A stretch of DNA of 64,000 nucleotides from Culex pipiens pallens (lineage: Eukaryota > Arthropoda > Insecta > Diptera > Culicidae), in contig NC_068938.1 in the NCBI RefSeq assembly GCF_016801865.2, positions 3,087,338-3,151,337 on the forward strand. Reading direction: 5' to 3'. Below, piece by piece: positions 23,561-35,940 of this stretch (the stretch's first letter is position 1; the number at the start of each line of letters is the position of its first letter). A program made the position numbers and the translations under genes. The notes below the pieces were generated by a model. The model was not told where the DNA came from. It saw only the letters and a list, made by a program, of their open reading frames with translations, and ran no database searches.

Positions 23561-25130
23561 TGCAGTCAGTATTCATAATTAAATTATCAAAAATAATGCC
23601 AAAATTTTAATAACAAATGGGATTTTTTCTTATAAAACACGTAGAGGAGATTTCTCTTGAATGTTACAAAAAAATGCAATATGATGTGAATAAATTAACG
23701 AGTTTTTTAGATCATAACAAAAATCTAAAATTTTACCGCTATAACTAGTGTTTGCAACTAGAATTTCTAGTTAAAAAGTTAGCTGGTTCTACTATTTTTC
23801 CAACTGAAAAAATCTTTGAAGTCGGTAATTTTTATCCAGTTTTTCAGATAATTTTGGATGCAATTCCGCAAATGTTAGTCCGGCTAGTTGTTCAACTAAT
23901 CTAACTAATTCATTTTAGGATTTTTTTGAATACCATTGCAGCTTGCGAAGCTGATTATTTTTACCATGAATATCTGAATGATATCTGCTAAGAATAAATT
24001 TTCTGGTCGATTTGGTGTCTGTGGCAAAGTTGTTATTAGGACTATTCAGAAAAAAATATACAAATTAAAAAAAATCTTTATTTCACTTATTTCACTCCAA
24101 TTTTAATTCCTAAAATGATTTATTTTTTACGACCTTTTTTATATTTTTTATGCGACTCGAAAAGACATCTTTTAAGCCATAATGCATGACGGTGCAAAGT
24201 CTAATTCCAGAGATATTTTTTGGAAAAAATGTGAGATGAGAAAAAAATAAATAAAATAATAATTTTGAAAATGTCAGAAAATTCCCATAAATTTTTTCTC
24301 TGAGGCTTTGGAAATTTGACATTTACTTTTTTAGTAACAGCCTCACAAAGCATTCGAATCAATGAAAATGAGTTGATTTTTTTTTTAATTTTAGATTTTA
24401 ATGATTTGCCTAATTAGCCTGTAATTTTCAACTGACGATATTTTGGAAACTTTTGGTTTGATTTAAATTGTCGAACAACGACACTTGTGTGAAATTTTTT
24501 GATCTTTTTAAAAAGATAATTTCATGAAAGGTCTGCAAATAAATATTTCTTCATGTAAAATATTAAACCAAATTTGATTTTTTAAATTATTTTTGTAGAA
24601 AAGATTAGACAACTTCACAAAAGGTAGTAGAAGTTTTACGGAACGGTTGTTATTCAAAACAAAAGGTGTAAAGTCGATTTTTTTTGGTAAAAATATATGA
24701 ACTAATTCTAACAAAATACTATTACAAAATAAAACAAAAAACTTTTTTCGAGTTTGCTATTTTTAAAATTCAGATTTTTTTTTAAATTCCCGGTGATTAA
24801 TTTTTGTTCTATTTTTAAGTTAAACTTTTCTTGGAGAATGCATTGTTCAATGAATTCAACATTATTTTTGATTTAAAATAGGTAATATAAATCAAAAATA
24901 CGACCAGTCATACCCGGGCAGACGGTAATAACAAAATTCATGCCATTCCAATAACAAATACTGTTTAAATAACATAAAGTGTTATGAAATCTTCATGTGC
25001 TCATAATTTCATTTTATAATTTCTACTAGTTTTTTTTTTTTGTAAACACTGTAATTTTGAAAATTATGATTTATTTTTAACATTTTTCCAGATTGAAACC
25101 ATAATGAAAAGTTATTTCCGAGTGTGATTC
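23561..25130. other. AT-rich intronic stretch
   Basis: AT-rich with no supported gene. A copy of the 'GGTGTCT(T)CGGCAAAGTTG'-type old repeat lies at about 24007-24050. Near 24905-24990 is a sequence rich in AATAACA words that looks repeat-derived. I see nothing else. Confidence 0.4.
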
Positions 25131-26230
25131 CAGAAACACTGGGCAAGGAAGAAAGGTGATAGTGGCAAAGAAGGAGGTGGTGGTGGATAATGATGACCCT
25201 GGGATTTGCCCGTGGCTGTGCAAGTGTAGTTAGTACATTATGCATGCAAACTGCAAGAAAAGCTAGACGGTTTTTTTTTTCGTGGGCCTTTTTTTTCTTC
25301 CTTGCCAAAGGAAGAGGAATTCCAGTGCGATGCAATGATGATGATGATGGTTGGATTTATAGCGGAAACCCTGCCGGGACTTGTGGGATATATCGCATTA
25401 GCTATAGACATGCAGCGTTAAGTGTTTGTTTTGAGCGTTATTGATGTAATATATTATTAATGGATGCATTCATTGAAGCGTTAGTGAGCGTACGTGAAGG
25501 AAGCCTCCAACCCGAAGAATTTTACAAAGAGTTAAGCCACATTTTATCGTCCGTGTCGCTAATTTTGCCCGCTGGCAAACCCGCTCCCGAGACCAATTCA
25601 AAAAGTAGTTCAGCAAATTTGCAAACACAACGCTTCCGAGGCGCGTCGATAACGAGCAAATTGGCTTGAATCTATTGTAGGTGCTCGCTCACACACTCGC
25701 ACAGCACAAATAAATTATTGCGCCACGTGATAATTGCGCGATCCGGCCCTTTGACAAGCAATTATAATTACAAAAGTACACGCACTTTGCGCAATAAATG
25801 TGCGCATTCCATTTTGGCACCAACTTGGAATGAAATGCAACTGTCGCCGCGACACAATCATCATAACTCTGCCAGGGCCGAAAACCCGGGTGGAATTTCT
25901 CATAATTTCGAATTGTTCTCCCTCCCGGAGGGTGAAGAACATGAAGACGCAAAACATGAGCACAATTAAATGGTTCGTTATCAGTTAGTGTGAGCAAAGT
26001 AGGCTGTGAGTGACTGGGGACGACGACGACAACAATATCATTGACGGAATGAATGACAGAGTGACTGGTCAGGGCCAACATCACTTTGTTTTGGCGCGAA
26101 ATTCATATTCGACGACATTTCTTTTGTTTTCTGCGGACGTATTGCGGCCTCGGGGGCAGGTGCCACTGAAAATTTTGCGGGAATTCGATATTGGAGCGAA
26201 AGAGAGGAAGATGCGTTCAGGTTGAAGTGT
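25131..26230. promoter_or_regulatory. single-copy intronic island, candidate enhancer
   Basis: One of the more enhancer-like stretches. At 25700-25800 it combines CACGTG (E-box), ATAATTGCGCGAT, CAATTATAATTAC and TGCGCAATAAATG words, the clustering of homeodomain-type sites seen in conserved non-coding elements. One AGTAGGC word is at 25998. Overlapping ORFs here lack domain features. Function is inferred. Confidence 0.35.
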
Positions 26231-26479
26231 TGGAAAATTCTTCTTCATTTATGTTTACGTTATGTATATTTTTATATTTTTTTTGCAAGAAATCTTTTTT
26301 TACCTTTTAACAAATATACCTTAAAAAATCCGAACGTATCTGTATTTTTACTAATATATCGTAGCTTGTGTGCTATCTTGTGACATGTCTGCTGTAGCAA
26401 CGATATACTAATGTAAATTTTCAAAATATTTTTTGAAGGTTCCAGAACACATTCTTAGAGATTAGAGAAGAACAGGCTA

Positions 26480-26834
26480 CAGTCCAGACTCGATTATCCA
26501 AAAGCCTTTGCAAAATTTCACTTCGGATAATCGAATCACGAAAACATTTTTTTTTTTCGATGACATCTTTTTGATTGTTTAGCTTTAGTATGTCCCCTTG
26601 ACTTCTCTAAAGTGATTTAGTGATTTTTTAAATCCAAGACGGCGGCCAAAATGGCAGATATTTAATATCCTTGATAAAAATGCAATTTTATAAAAATAAG
26701 CAATCAACCATTCAAATTTGACTAAAATGGGGTTGCAGAACTCGAATTTGATGTTAAATAGTCAGAAAAAAATTTGTTCGTGATTCGATTATCCGAAGTC
26801 CCATACAAACCTTCGAATTATTGAGTCTGGGCTG
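26480..26834. mobile_element. pogo/mariner-like MITE, family A copy 3 (complete)
   Basis: Begins CAGTCCAGACTCGATTATCC and ends with the inverted counterpart GAGTCTGGGCTG, flanked by TA on both sides (26478-26479, 26835-26836). It is 355 bp and non-coding. The interior includes 'aagacggcggccaaaatggc' and TTCGGATAATCGAATC. It is the best-bounded member of the family here and supports a pogo or Tc1/mariner origin. Confidence 0.8.
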
Positions 26835-27539
26835 TACCTATAAATTGAACTTAAAAAAATGTTTTGTCTCAGATATTATCAAAAAAAATATTTGCTGTAA
26901 AAAAGTATAAAAAGTATTTGTTGAGATATATTATGACTTTCCAATTTTCTCTTTCATCAAAAATTGTCTTGAAACTTTTTCATGCAACTATTTCCCAAGA
27001 GTTAAATGATATTAATTCTCAATGTTTTTTTTCAACACATTTTTTTTTAATCTTGAGCTAAGTCAACACTGCAAATTTCGTATTTGGTAGCATTATTGTG
27101 AGAAGAAAAAGTTCTTTTCGAAACGTTTTTTTTGTTTAATGCAATATGCAATACAAGGAACGGGAGATTTTTTTTGTAAAAGTTAAGTAAAATACTAGCA
27201 GGGTGCTCACTTAAATTCCATTTTAAAATTTCAGAATTTTCCAGAACCTTAAATGAGATGGATTTCTTACTCAAATAACATTGTATATTTTTATGATAAT
27301 GTCGAGGAACAAACAAAATTCTAAATACTTGTAATTCAATTCAATTTATTTTTTTAGTAAATAATCAATTCACAATTTCGCATTTCTTTCAACTTTATAG
27401 AGTATTGGAGTTCCTCTCAACTTCACAGAAAAAAAGTTTAATTTTGGAAGGTTGAAAATTTGGTAAGTTAAATATAATCTTTTTATGTGAAATATTACTT
27501 AAAAAATGTGTAAGAATGTGAATCTGAATATTCATAAAA

Positions 27540-27645
27540 AACTGATGAAAATTAATCATTTTCAGAGGTAAAATTAATAATTTCTTTATACAAAATCTGT
27601 CATTATTTCCTGATGAATATTACCATCATTTTTTCTGTGTATGAT
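27540..27645. repeat. repeat family C copy (inverted)
   Basis: Contains ACAAAATCTGTCATTATTTC followed by CTGATGAATATTACCATCA, the reverse complement of the segment at about 20455-20510. The boundaries are approximate. Confidence 0.45.
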
Positions 27646-28232
27646 TTGTACCATAGTTCATTTTGATTTATTGTAACAATTGATTTGGCAAGTGAAAAAT
27701 AAATTTTAAAAGATCTTACGATGGACAGTTTTGAAAAAAAAAACGAACTTTTAATAGCAAACTTGATAAAAATTTCTTCAGAAATGGAAGCACTTATAAT
27801 TTTGATTGAAAAATAAATAAAATGACAATCAGCCTCTAAACAATTGTTACATAAAATTCAAGGCTCATTTGGCAAGCATCAAGTTTCTGTTCCTCGATTT
27901 TAACTGGAAAATAAAAAAAGGATTTCATTTTTGTTTTAAATCATCTGCAAAAATTTGATTAATTTTTATATAAATTCGTTTTACAACTAGATGTAAAAAA
28001 GTAAAAAAAATTTTTTTTTTCGATCAAAATTCCATTGTATTTTCTGAATCTGATATTGAATTTTATAAGCAATGATGGTTTTTCTTTTTGATGGTTCTTT
28101 AATGTTTTATTTTGATTTTATTTAAGATATTAAACTCAAATCAAAATTTCACTTTACCTCTCATTCTATGCGAACTCATATTTAAATATTTTGTTTTAAT
28201 TTCTGTAGATTTCTTTTAAAAGGTCCAATATA

Positions 28233-28325
28233 CCAAATTTTCTGTTTTTGATTTTTGGATGTTTTTAATACCTTTGACTCAAGGTGGTTTCAAAAACATC
28301 CAAAAAGCAAAAACTGGAAATTTGG
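28233..28325. repeat. small fold-back repeat
   Basis: CCAAATTTTCTGTTTTTGAT at the left is matched by the inverted ATCCAAAAAGCAAAAACTGG with AAATTTGG at the right, around a short centre with CTCAAGGTGGTTTC. The 93-bp arm-loop-arm structure looks like a tiny MITE; no clear target duplication is visible. Confidence 0.5.
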
Positions 28326-28410
28326 TTTGTTGGATTTTTTCGAAAAATCCAGATTTATTATATCAGTTTTCAATCTAAATATTTTTTTCATATTTTAAGA
28401 AAGTTAAAAA

Positions 28411-28459
28411 CTCTCGATCCCGACGGTTCCTTCAATATCGACAACGAAAGAGTCCACTG
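28411..28459. mobile_element. family B MITE fragment
   Basis: Read on the minus strand, the terminal CAGTGGACTCTTTCGTTGTC and the following ATATTGAAGGAACCGTCG match the left end of the element at 10327-10488. The other end is missing. Confidence 0.6.
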
Positions 28460-29069
28460 AATTACAAAATTATTCAACAGTTTTAGAAATATCTTTCAAA
28501 GAAGTGAGCTTAAAATTTCCGACTTTTTCTGTCTTTTTGACAAAAAAAATAAAAAAAAATCCGATTTTTTCCCGATTTTTCGCGGATTTTTGCAATTTTT
28601 ATGGATTGTTCAGACTTTTCTGATTTTCTACTTGATGGGCCACCCGGCTGTCAGAATATATAAATTAAACAACGAAAAATTATGTTTCAAATATGGGAAA
28701 TTTTAACGTCTTTGTGTTTGTAGGAGAGTAGCATTGAAATCTTCGCAAATTTCAAAAACTTGTAGATGACGTCGTAAGATGGTTTTCAATTATAAGAGAC
28801 TTTGTGTATAAAGTGAACAAGAGCTTTGGACTTTTTCTAGTTAAAAAAGGGCCTTGTCAAATAAATGCAAAAAAATATGCACCATGCCTTCATGTATAGT
28901 GTCAGCTATGGATTTTTTTGCATTTTTTTTTATAAATTATATTATATAAAATAAATATTTTTCAACGAGCACATAAAATATTTTTTTCAGTATTTTTGAA
29001 AACGGAACATTGCCTTTGAAGTTTTATCTTTTTTCCCGCAAAATATGGTTATAGTTGTGTTATGTTGAA

Positions 29070-30900
29070 TGTTTAACGTTTTGTTGACTTTTAAAAATAA
29101 GAACAATTCCAGAACCATTCCCCGATAAGCCTTCCAAAGTGGGAATGCCCTCGCTCGTGCAAAATGCCATATCATCAATGCAAATACTCTCGTTTTTTTT
29201 TCGATTCTTGTTTTGTTTCTTTTTTTCCTGTTTTGGCGTTGATGTTTCATTTTTGAGTAGGACGCTCGGGGTTGCCTCACTTTCAGCCTGCAACAGTTCA
29301 TATATCGCCCATCGCATCGATTACCCAAAAAGGGAAGGTCGATGGGGATGGGGGGGGGACAGGTAAAACGCCCCTGCTCGCGCGGGGTGGCCACCACACA
29401 ATTACACACTACAGTGGGAATTTCCGAAAATGGGTTTCTCGTATTTCTCTCCTCTTGTTCTGCATTTCTGTTTCGAATGTCTGATTGATTCTGGGAGGAT
29501 GCTGGATGCAAAAGCGATGCCATTCGAGATGTTCCGCCGGCGGGGAGTTTTGCTTTTTGTCGTGACCGGTCCTGGTCCAATAATCATCCGAAGAAATCAT
29601 GGAGTACCACTTTTTCATCGCTCGATCTTCGATCTCGAATGCCGGTAAGTTTCCCCCGAAGGCTGCGAATCGAAATCGATTCGCGATTTGAATATTGTTC
29701 ATTTTTGTTGGTTGCGGCAAATAACCGACATCATCATCAGTGCTGCTGAGGCGTAATGGCGCAATGGCGCGCAGAACAAATCTCACAAAGCTCAGAACAA
29801 CAATACTAATTGCCCGGCGTGGCCACGCCGGGTCATTATAATAAATCAGTCAATCTTTGGAGGCGCTTCTCTCTTTTTTCTGTTCTGAGGAGAGAGGATA
29901 AAAAATAAGGTAAAACAACTGGGAATCATTGATTATCCCGTTTCTTCGACTCGTCGAGGTTAAGGTTAAGCCCGTTCGATTCAGCGCTCCTTTTAATTAC
30001 ATTCCAAAGCTCCCTCTCAAAAATTAACTGGAACTAATGCTTAAATTCGAAACGAAGATTTCAATCAGCAATATTATTACCATTGGGATTTATCCTCTCT
30101 GTTTCACCTTTGTACCTCTCGTATTTCTTCAAAAAAACATTCACAAAGCCCAACAACAACAGCCAAATCGTAATTTACAAATGAACATTCATTACAATGT
30201 GTTTGGTGCGCCAACGAGCGAACTCACCTTAACGGAAAGCCATTAATCATATTTGTGCCTTTTTTCGCTTTTTTTCCATACATATTCGTTTTGTTTAGAG
30301 AGAGATGCGCCCGGGACAACCTTCGGAAGCCAATCAACATGTTTTCAAACAGTTAGTCAGTCAGTCAAAGCAAATGGAAAAAAAAGTTGCAGAAGCCAGA
30401 AATCCATTTGAAACATTGTGCCTCTTTTTTTTGCTCCTTCCTCCTCAGAGCAGTTTCTACGAGAGAAGAAAATTCACAGCATCCCACATATGACTCGATG
30501 ACGACGACTCGACGAGGTTGGGAGGAGGGAAGATCAATAAAATATTTTCACATAAAAATAAACTGAACTTCGAGGCAAAAGCACCAGCGTGTGTAGTTTT
30601 TAATGCTACTGGCATTAAATCTGTTATTGGCTGCAACGAAAGGTGATTTTCTTTCGTATTTTATTGTTGTTTGTGGCTTTGGCAGCGGTGGGCCCGGCTG
30701 AAGAAGGAAGATGGGACCGGCTGACCTCTCGGGTCCACCTCCTCTGGTTGAAGGATTGAGGAAGTTGTTGGGATACTGCTGGAAGGCTGTGTTGATGGTT
30801 TGTGTGAGAGGTGGCCTTTCGGAAAGGTCAGTGGAACTCTATGCTGTGTGGTTTTGCTATTGACAAGATGATTAGTTGGGGGAAACACATTGTTGGAAAC
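29070..30900. promoter_or_regulatory. single-copy intronic island with a 20-bp palindrome
   Basis: GC-richer unique DNA. A perfect 20-bp palindrome lies at 29813-29832, followed at once by the AT-rich homeodomain-like TCATTATAATAAATCAGTCA. The 197-codon ORF across 28987-29580 is antisense-like and has no recognisable domain. Candidate regulatory DNA. Confidence 0.3.
29813..29832. repeat. perfect 20-bp palindrome
   Basis: CCCGGCGTGGCCACGCCGGG equals its own reverse complement over all 20 bases. It is GC-rich in otherwise mixed DNA and adjoins TCATTATAATAAATCA. Confidence 0.85.
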
Positions 30901-33420
30901 AGCATTTTCTGTCTAGTTGTGGTTTTTCTTTCTTAAGAGTTACATTTGAAGTTTTTTAAATGTTTCAAACAATAACTCTAATTGGTTGATAATATAAAAT
31001 GCATCAGACTCACCAAATCTTATCTTAATATGAAATACTTTGACTGTTTTCAGAAATAAGACAAAAATAAATTCTAAATAGATATCTTTCTCTTGGTATT
31101 CACCAACAAGAATGAAATGAAGATTTTTTCTTAATTTGAGCATGGAAATTTTTTAAATTGTAAAAAAATCTTTCAATGTTTTTTTTTATATATTGTAATG
31201 TTTTTTGCAATCTTTTCAAATATTAGAAAAGAAAGCGTAAGATTTAATATTATATTCTTTTGTTTTTTTTTTTGCAATCATCAACTATGTTTATAAATAA
31301 ATAAATAAATAAAAAAGTCAGGTTCAGAATTTTTATACAATTCTGGTAGCTATCCATACAAACAAAAACTACTAAAATATTCAACAATTTTGCTTTGCAG
31401 ATTTTCTGATAGATTTGATGTTTTCGGCAAAGCTGTAGGTTTGCTTGGGACTTCTTAGAAAAAATAACAGAATGCAGAAAAAACACTCTATTTGGCTCTC
31501 TACTTTAAAAATGGATTATGCAAAATAACCAATATCACATTTTTGGATATGATTTAGATTACTAGAAATATCTTCATACGGCAGTAATTTGAAGATGCTC
31601 CCTTTAAGTCTGAGCCACTGTAATTCTAGGCAACCGCTACATAGGTCATCCTTGTGGCCCTGTTGGTTAACACATCAAATCATCAAATGATTTAGATGAC
31701 TAGAAATAATTAGGTAAATTGGTTGATTTAGTTGGTCAAAACACATTTGGCAGTGGTGCCAATTTTCCGAAAAAATCTTATTTTTTGAAAAAATAAAACC
31801 TGAAAAAAGTAGAAGAAATATTTTGACTTTAGTTTAAGATGTTCAAATTTGCAATCGAAAAGTTTAAATCTCGATATTGTGCACTGTTTTTCAGTTATAT
31901 TTACTAAAAAAAGGATTTTTGTTGATAACGTGTCATTTTTTACCTTTAAAAGTCATGGCCAAGCTTGACTACCTCTAAACACATTTTTTTCGAGAGATCA
32001 GAACAATTTCCTTTACAATTTGCTTCAAAGATAATGAAGATTGGTCCATCACCAAAATAATGATGATTTTTTAACCTTAGCAGAAATGCGTCCAATTTTA
32101 AATTTCGTAAAATGAAAGTATCGTGAAATTTTTTGATCTAGTGAATAGTTTCAAAGTCAACCCTTACTTTTAAAGAAACTAAACTAAATATTTTTGACCA
32201 TATGAAAAAAAACTTAACTTATAAACCGAACAAAAACAGTTCATGATAGTTCAACTTGGAAAAAATTTCAATATAAAAATTTATTATTTTTATATAATTT
32301 GAAATACATTGTTAAGTTTTTGGACTTTTTCGATTTACAATAAGACCGTTGCCAATATTTTTTGAAGTGTAGCCCCTCGACTGTGACCAAATTCGAGGGG
32401 GGTGGACTTATTTTGTACTAAGAACAAATAATATTGATTCATTATAATAAAACTCAGAATTTGTTTTTTTTTGTCATATTTCTACTCTTCCAAGTGTCTG
32501 AAATGAAATAATTTACTTTTAAACCGTGTTTTTTGCTTTTAGAAATTTAACAAAATAAAGTGAAACATAACAAAAAAAACTTTTTAAGACAATAAATTAG
32601 TAAATTTGAACAAAAAAAAAAATCTCAGAAAAAAATCAATACTAGATGTTTAGTTTAAGATTTTGTTTGAATTTCAATTTGTTAAATAATTGTGTTACGT
32701 TTTTGGGCTTTAGTTGCCATTTCACTTGGTAATTCACCAATCACCATTCAAATTTGTTTTATCTTTTTGATAAAAAAAGGATACGTTAAAATAGTGAGTA
32801 AATTTTTTTCCCATGAATCACAGGGCAAAAGTTTTTATACAGTAAAAATAAAGTAATTTAATTTAAAAAAATGTGCTAAAATTGTTCCTGACAAATGTTA
32901 TATTTAAATCTTGTCAGCACAATAATAACAATTGATTTGTGAAGCATTTCTAGTTTAAACCTATTTTTTTATTTGCACTTTTTTTTCTAAAATTCAAATT
33001 TTCTGTTCAAATGTGAGTTAATTGCTGCTAGTTGGAAAACATTATTCTTATCTTAATTTATTCTACAAGAAGTCCACCTTAAAATAATCCGGATTCGAAG
33101 CCGACGGATTTTTCAACGACGTTTCACTGTGTTGGTACGAAATTTCAGAGAAAAAATAATTCAATTCTAGTGACGTTTTCAGCATATTCAAAAGAGTTAA
33201 TTATAAATGTTGGCATATTTTTCAGCTTTTCAACATCGAATATATTGATAAGTAATTGATATATCAAACTCGCCATGAAACCCCCCAAATTTCTTTCAAA
33301 ATAACCCTTAAATTTGGTAATTGGCCCAATAATTCAAGGCCCATCAACAGTTTCTAATCTGCGGTTCTTTTGGAAGCCCATAACTCAAAAGGAACCCCAC
33401 CTAAAACCCTGCCTAAACGC
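30901..33420. other. AT-rich intronic stretch
   Basis: AT-rich, with no supported gene and no bounded mobile element. A diverged copy of the old 'TTCGGCAAAGCTGTAGG' repeat lies at about 31410-31460. Confidence 0.45.
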
Positions 33421-34960
33421 TTCGATCACATACCCAGTACAATCACTCCCCCTCTTTTATTCCACGTGCACACTGCATTGAGGGTGGGGTAGGGTGATGC
33501 ATACACCATCGAACCAGCAACTGGAGCAACGCGCAATTGTGTTCGACATGCAAAACGCAAATTCGCAAGTGCACTCCACTGCAGCAGCAACCCACCAACC
33601 ACCGCCATCAGGCGCACTAATCGCAGTTGGCCACATTCAAAGTGCCTCGGCTGCTGCTTAGAATTATCAGCCTACTCGGATCGCGATTAACCTGGAGCAT
33701 AATAGCTACCAATTTCTACCGCGCATTTTTGTAGCATTCCTAATCAGCGTGCGATCGCATTTATTCGCGCCGCCAACTCTGACGGACGGACGGGTCGGAA
33801 GGTGCCCCCCCCGAGGGCCAAGTCCGCCGACAAATCTAGGCGCTCCTCGTGCCGACGATCTATCCGCGCGTCAGTTTATTGCCACCGTCTGTCCGAGTGG
33901 TGGCTTGTAACCTGCCACAAGACCAGAATGCATGTAATTCAAGTTGTGTTCTTATCGTTTCTTAGCCATGCTGGGGCATGGCCTACTGCGCCGAGGATCT
34001 TCGGCGGGAAGAAGTGTGGAAGGTGTGCGTTTTGCCGTGTATCGCTCTGAGCGAAATTGGTAGAACAATCCCCACGACGGACCGACTCGCCGGAGTGTGC
34101 CATATTGGGGTTGAAGGATCGATCCTCGACTTGGAGCGCGCGATTAACGAAAAAAACATGTGCATTCAATGTAATATATTTTTGAGCCGAAGCCAGGTCT
34201 TTTGTTCGTGTGATTCATAGTTTATATGCATAAATACATACAACATTATTATACGCGAAATAATAATGATGAACAAACAGGCACCAGCTTGGTTCGGCGG
34301 GTTTTCATCGGCGAGTAATAATAGCTGAGCCGAACATTATTGAGCGTCGACATCGCGGGATGTCGACGGAGGTCGGCGAGGAATTCAAATGTGGTTTGTT
34401 CCGTCTCGCTCTAACCACCACCTCTCTCCACGGAGTCAGTGTCTGCTCGACGAGTTATGACGACATATAAGAATACAGAACAGAGCAAAAAAAAAATCAA
34501 CCGTCGAAACAAGAACAGTAGCCGCATGTTCCCCTTAAAATAATTGCGGAATATTATATATGGGAGAGTTTTGCAAAACAAAACATTGCATTAAAATATG
34601 TGCGTTTCAGCAGCAGCAGCAGCAGTGGAGTGTTTTCTGAATGCAATCAATAATAAATAATAAGCTCGGCCACAAAATTAACGCAGTGTGCCGTGTGGAA
34701 TATGAAGGCCGGTGCAGCGACCTCAAATTTAAATTATTAAATTTGTCCATTTATCGATCCTCACCACAGTTCTGACCATGCGCGCTTACGCAAGCATAAA
34801 TAATTTTACCCGTCGACTCGCGTTGCGCGACAAATAATTAAGCTTATGTACAGGTGTGGATCATGAGTCATCCTCACCTGAAAAGCCCTTTATTAAATTT
34901 CGCCAATTGTTAGGCAATCAAAAAAAATGGTTAAGCTTTCAATTATGAATGTGCGATGTT
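33421..34960. promoter_or_regulatory. single-copy intronic island, strong enhancer candidate
   Basis: The most convincing conserved-looking island by eye. It has two GCCTACT words (33670, 33981), an imperfect ATTATTATACGCGAAATAAT dyad near 34241-34265, CAG x6 at 34608-34625, and at 34720-34850 words such as AAATTTAAATTATTAAATTT, CATAAATAATTTTAC and ACAAATAATTAAGCTTATG. Overlapping ORFs at 33802-34220 show no domain. Function is inferred. Confidence 0.35.
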
Positions 34961-35104
34961 ATTACACAGGGGAAATTGAGGGTGTGGCTTAACCAAATTC
35001 ATTGGCATGTTTGTTCAATGGAGAATTCGACCTTCTCATTATTGACCAACAATTTTTGAGAATGTTTTAGGAACATAATTTTGATATTCCAATAACATAA
35101 TTTA

Positions 35105-35170
35105 ATGTTTCACGACAATGGTTCGAACCCATGATTCCGATTTTGAGGTGTACTCACTACACCATACGGA
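35105..35170 (-). repeat. tRNA-like remnant
   Basis: On the minus strand GGTG-TAGTGAGTA-CACC resembles a D-arm and ATGG-GTTCGAA-CCAT a T-arm with B-box. The anticodon arm does not pair and no acceptor stem is seen, so this is a tRNA-derived remnant and not a functional tRNA gene. Confidence 0.45.
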
Positions 35171-35179
35171 AAGTCATGA

Positions 35180-35940
35180 AGAATTGCAGAGGTCTGCATA
35201 ATTTAATTCATGAGGTTCATCGATGCTTCTCATCGAAACGGACCACTTTTAGTAGAACAAAATTTAGTAGAGTTTTCGGGGACTGACTATAAAAACCCCA
35301 AAATTCTTGAGGAGGGCAATTAGTTCCAATTAGTTCCAGTTAGTTCCAGTTAGTTCCAGTCAGTTCCAGCCAGCTCAAGCCCAGTCCAGTTCCAGATCCT
35401 GAAGAAGCCCCAGACCAGCCGGACCCGCCAGCAGCCACCAGTAGCAGAGGCCCCAGTCCAGCCGGACTTAGCGGTGGAGGCCGCAGTCCGCCGGGACTTA
35501 GCCGCTGTGAAGAGTCCGCCGGGACTTAGCCGCTGTGAAGAGTCCGCCGGGACTTAGCCGCCGTGAAGAGTCCACCCGGGACTTAGGAGTTCGGGTCTGG
35601 CATGGCTCGGCGAAGAGGTCTGGAGGACAAGTCTGGCTTCAACGTAGAGAATTGGCTCGACGAAGGTCTTAATGAAATTAGCAACAAAAAGTTGAGTGAT
35701 GTGATCGTGCGCGTAAAAGTTGAGAGTGTTACCGCAAAAATGTAATGTTTAAAAAGTGTAATACACAAATAAGTGAAGTTTACTGATCTGTTTTGACTCT
35801 ACAAGTAAATATCACAAAAATCCTGAAAGCCTAAACCGCTCGGGCCGTTCACCGGACTATTTTTGGATTGGCAGTGTCGACGATGGGATGTTGATGATCT
35901 ATCGAAGTAGACTTTGTTTTGATTGTTGTTTGGAGTGAAG
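35180..35940 (+). mobile_element. possible solo LTR / LTR-like block with tandem repeats
   Basis: GC-rich block out of character with its flanks. On the plus strand it has TATAAAAA at 35288-35295, then about five copies of a 10-mer TAGTTCCAGT (35321-35370). Three near-identical 28-bp units (35485-35568) follow, plus a partial fourth to 35587. Downstream are GTGTAATACACAAATAAG and TGGCAGTGTCGACGATGGG, reminiscent of the R/U5-PBS side of an LTR. I could not fix TG...CA ends or a target duplication, so the LTR call is tentative. Confidence 0.4.
35485..35587. repeat. 28-bp tandem repeat, about 3.7 copies
   Basis: Units begin at 35485, 35513, 35541 and 35569; each starts AGTCCGCCGGGACTTAGCCG and ends TGTGAAG or CGTGAAG. 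The last unit is partial and diverged (AGTCCACCCGGGACTTAGG). Confidence 0.85.

Larger units (their letters stand above)
26231..29069. other. AT-rich intronic stretch with several repeats
   Basis: Contains a complete pogo-like MITE (26480-26834), an inverted family C copy (about 27560-27645), a small fold-back repeat (28233-28325) and a family B MITE fragment (28411-28459). The rest is AT-rich with no supported gene. Confidence 0.5.

Noticed and set aside
25460..25669. 69-codon ORF starting MDAFIEALVSVREG
   Set aside because: It looks protein-like, but it is short, has no recognised domain and has no splice partner. It is more likely part of a conserved non-coding island.
28987..29580. 197-codon minus-strand ORF in the dac intron
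   Set aside because: No domain, several competing frames, and an AT-driven C-terminus. Judged chance open sequence in a unique island.
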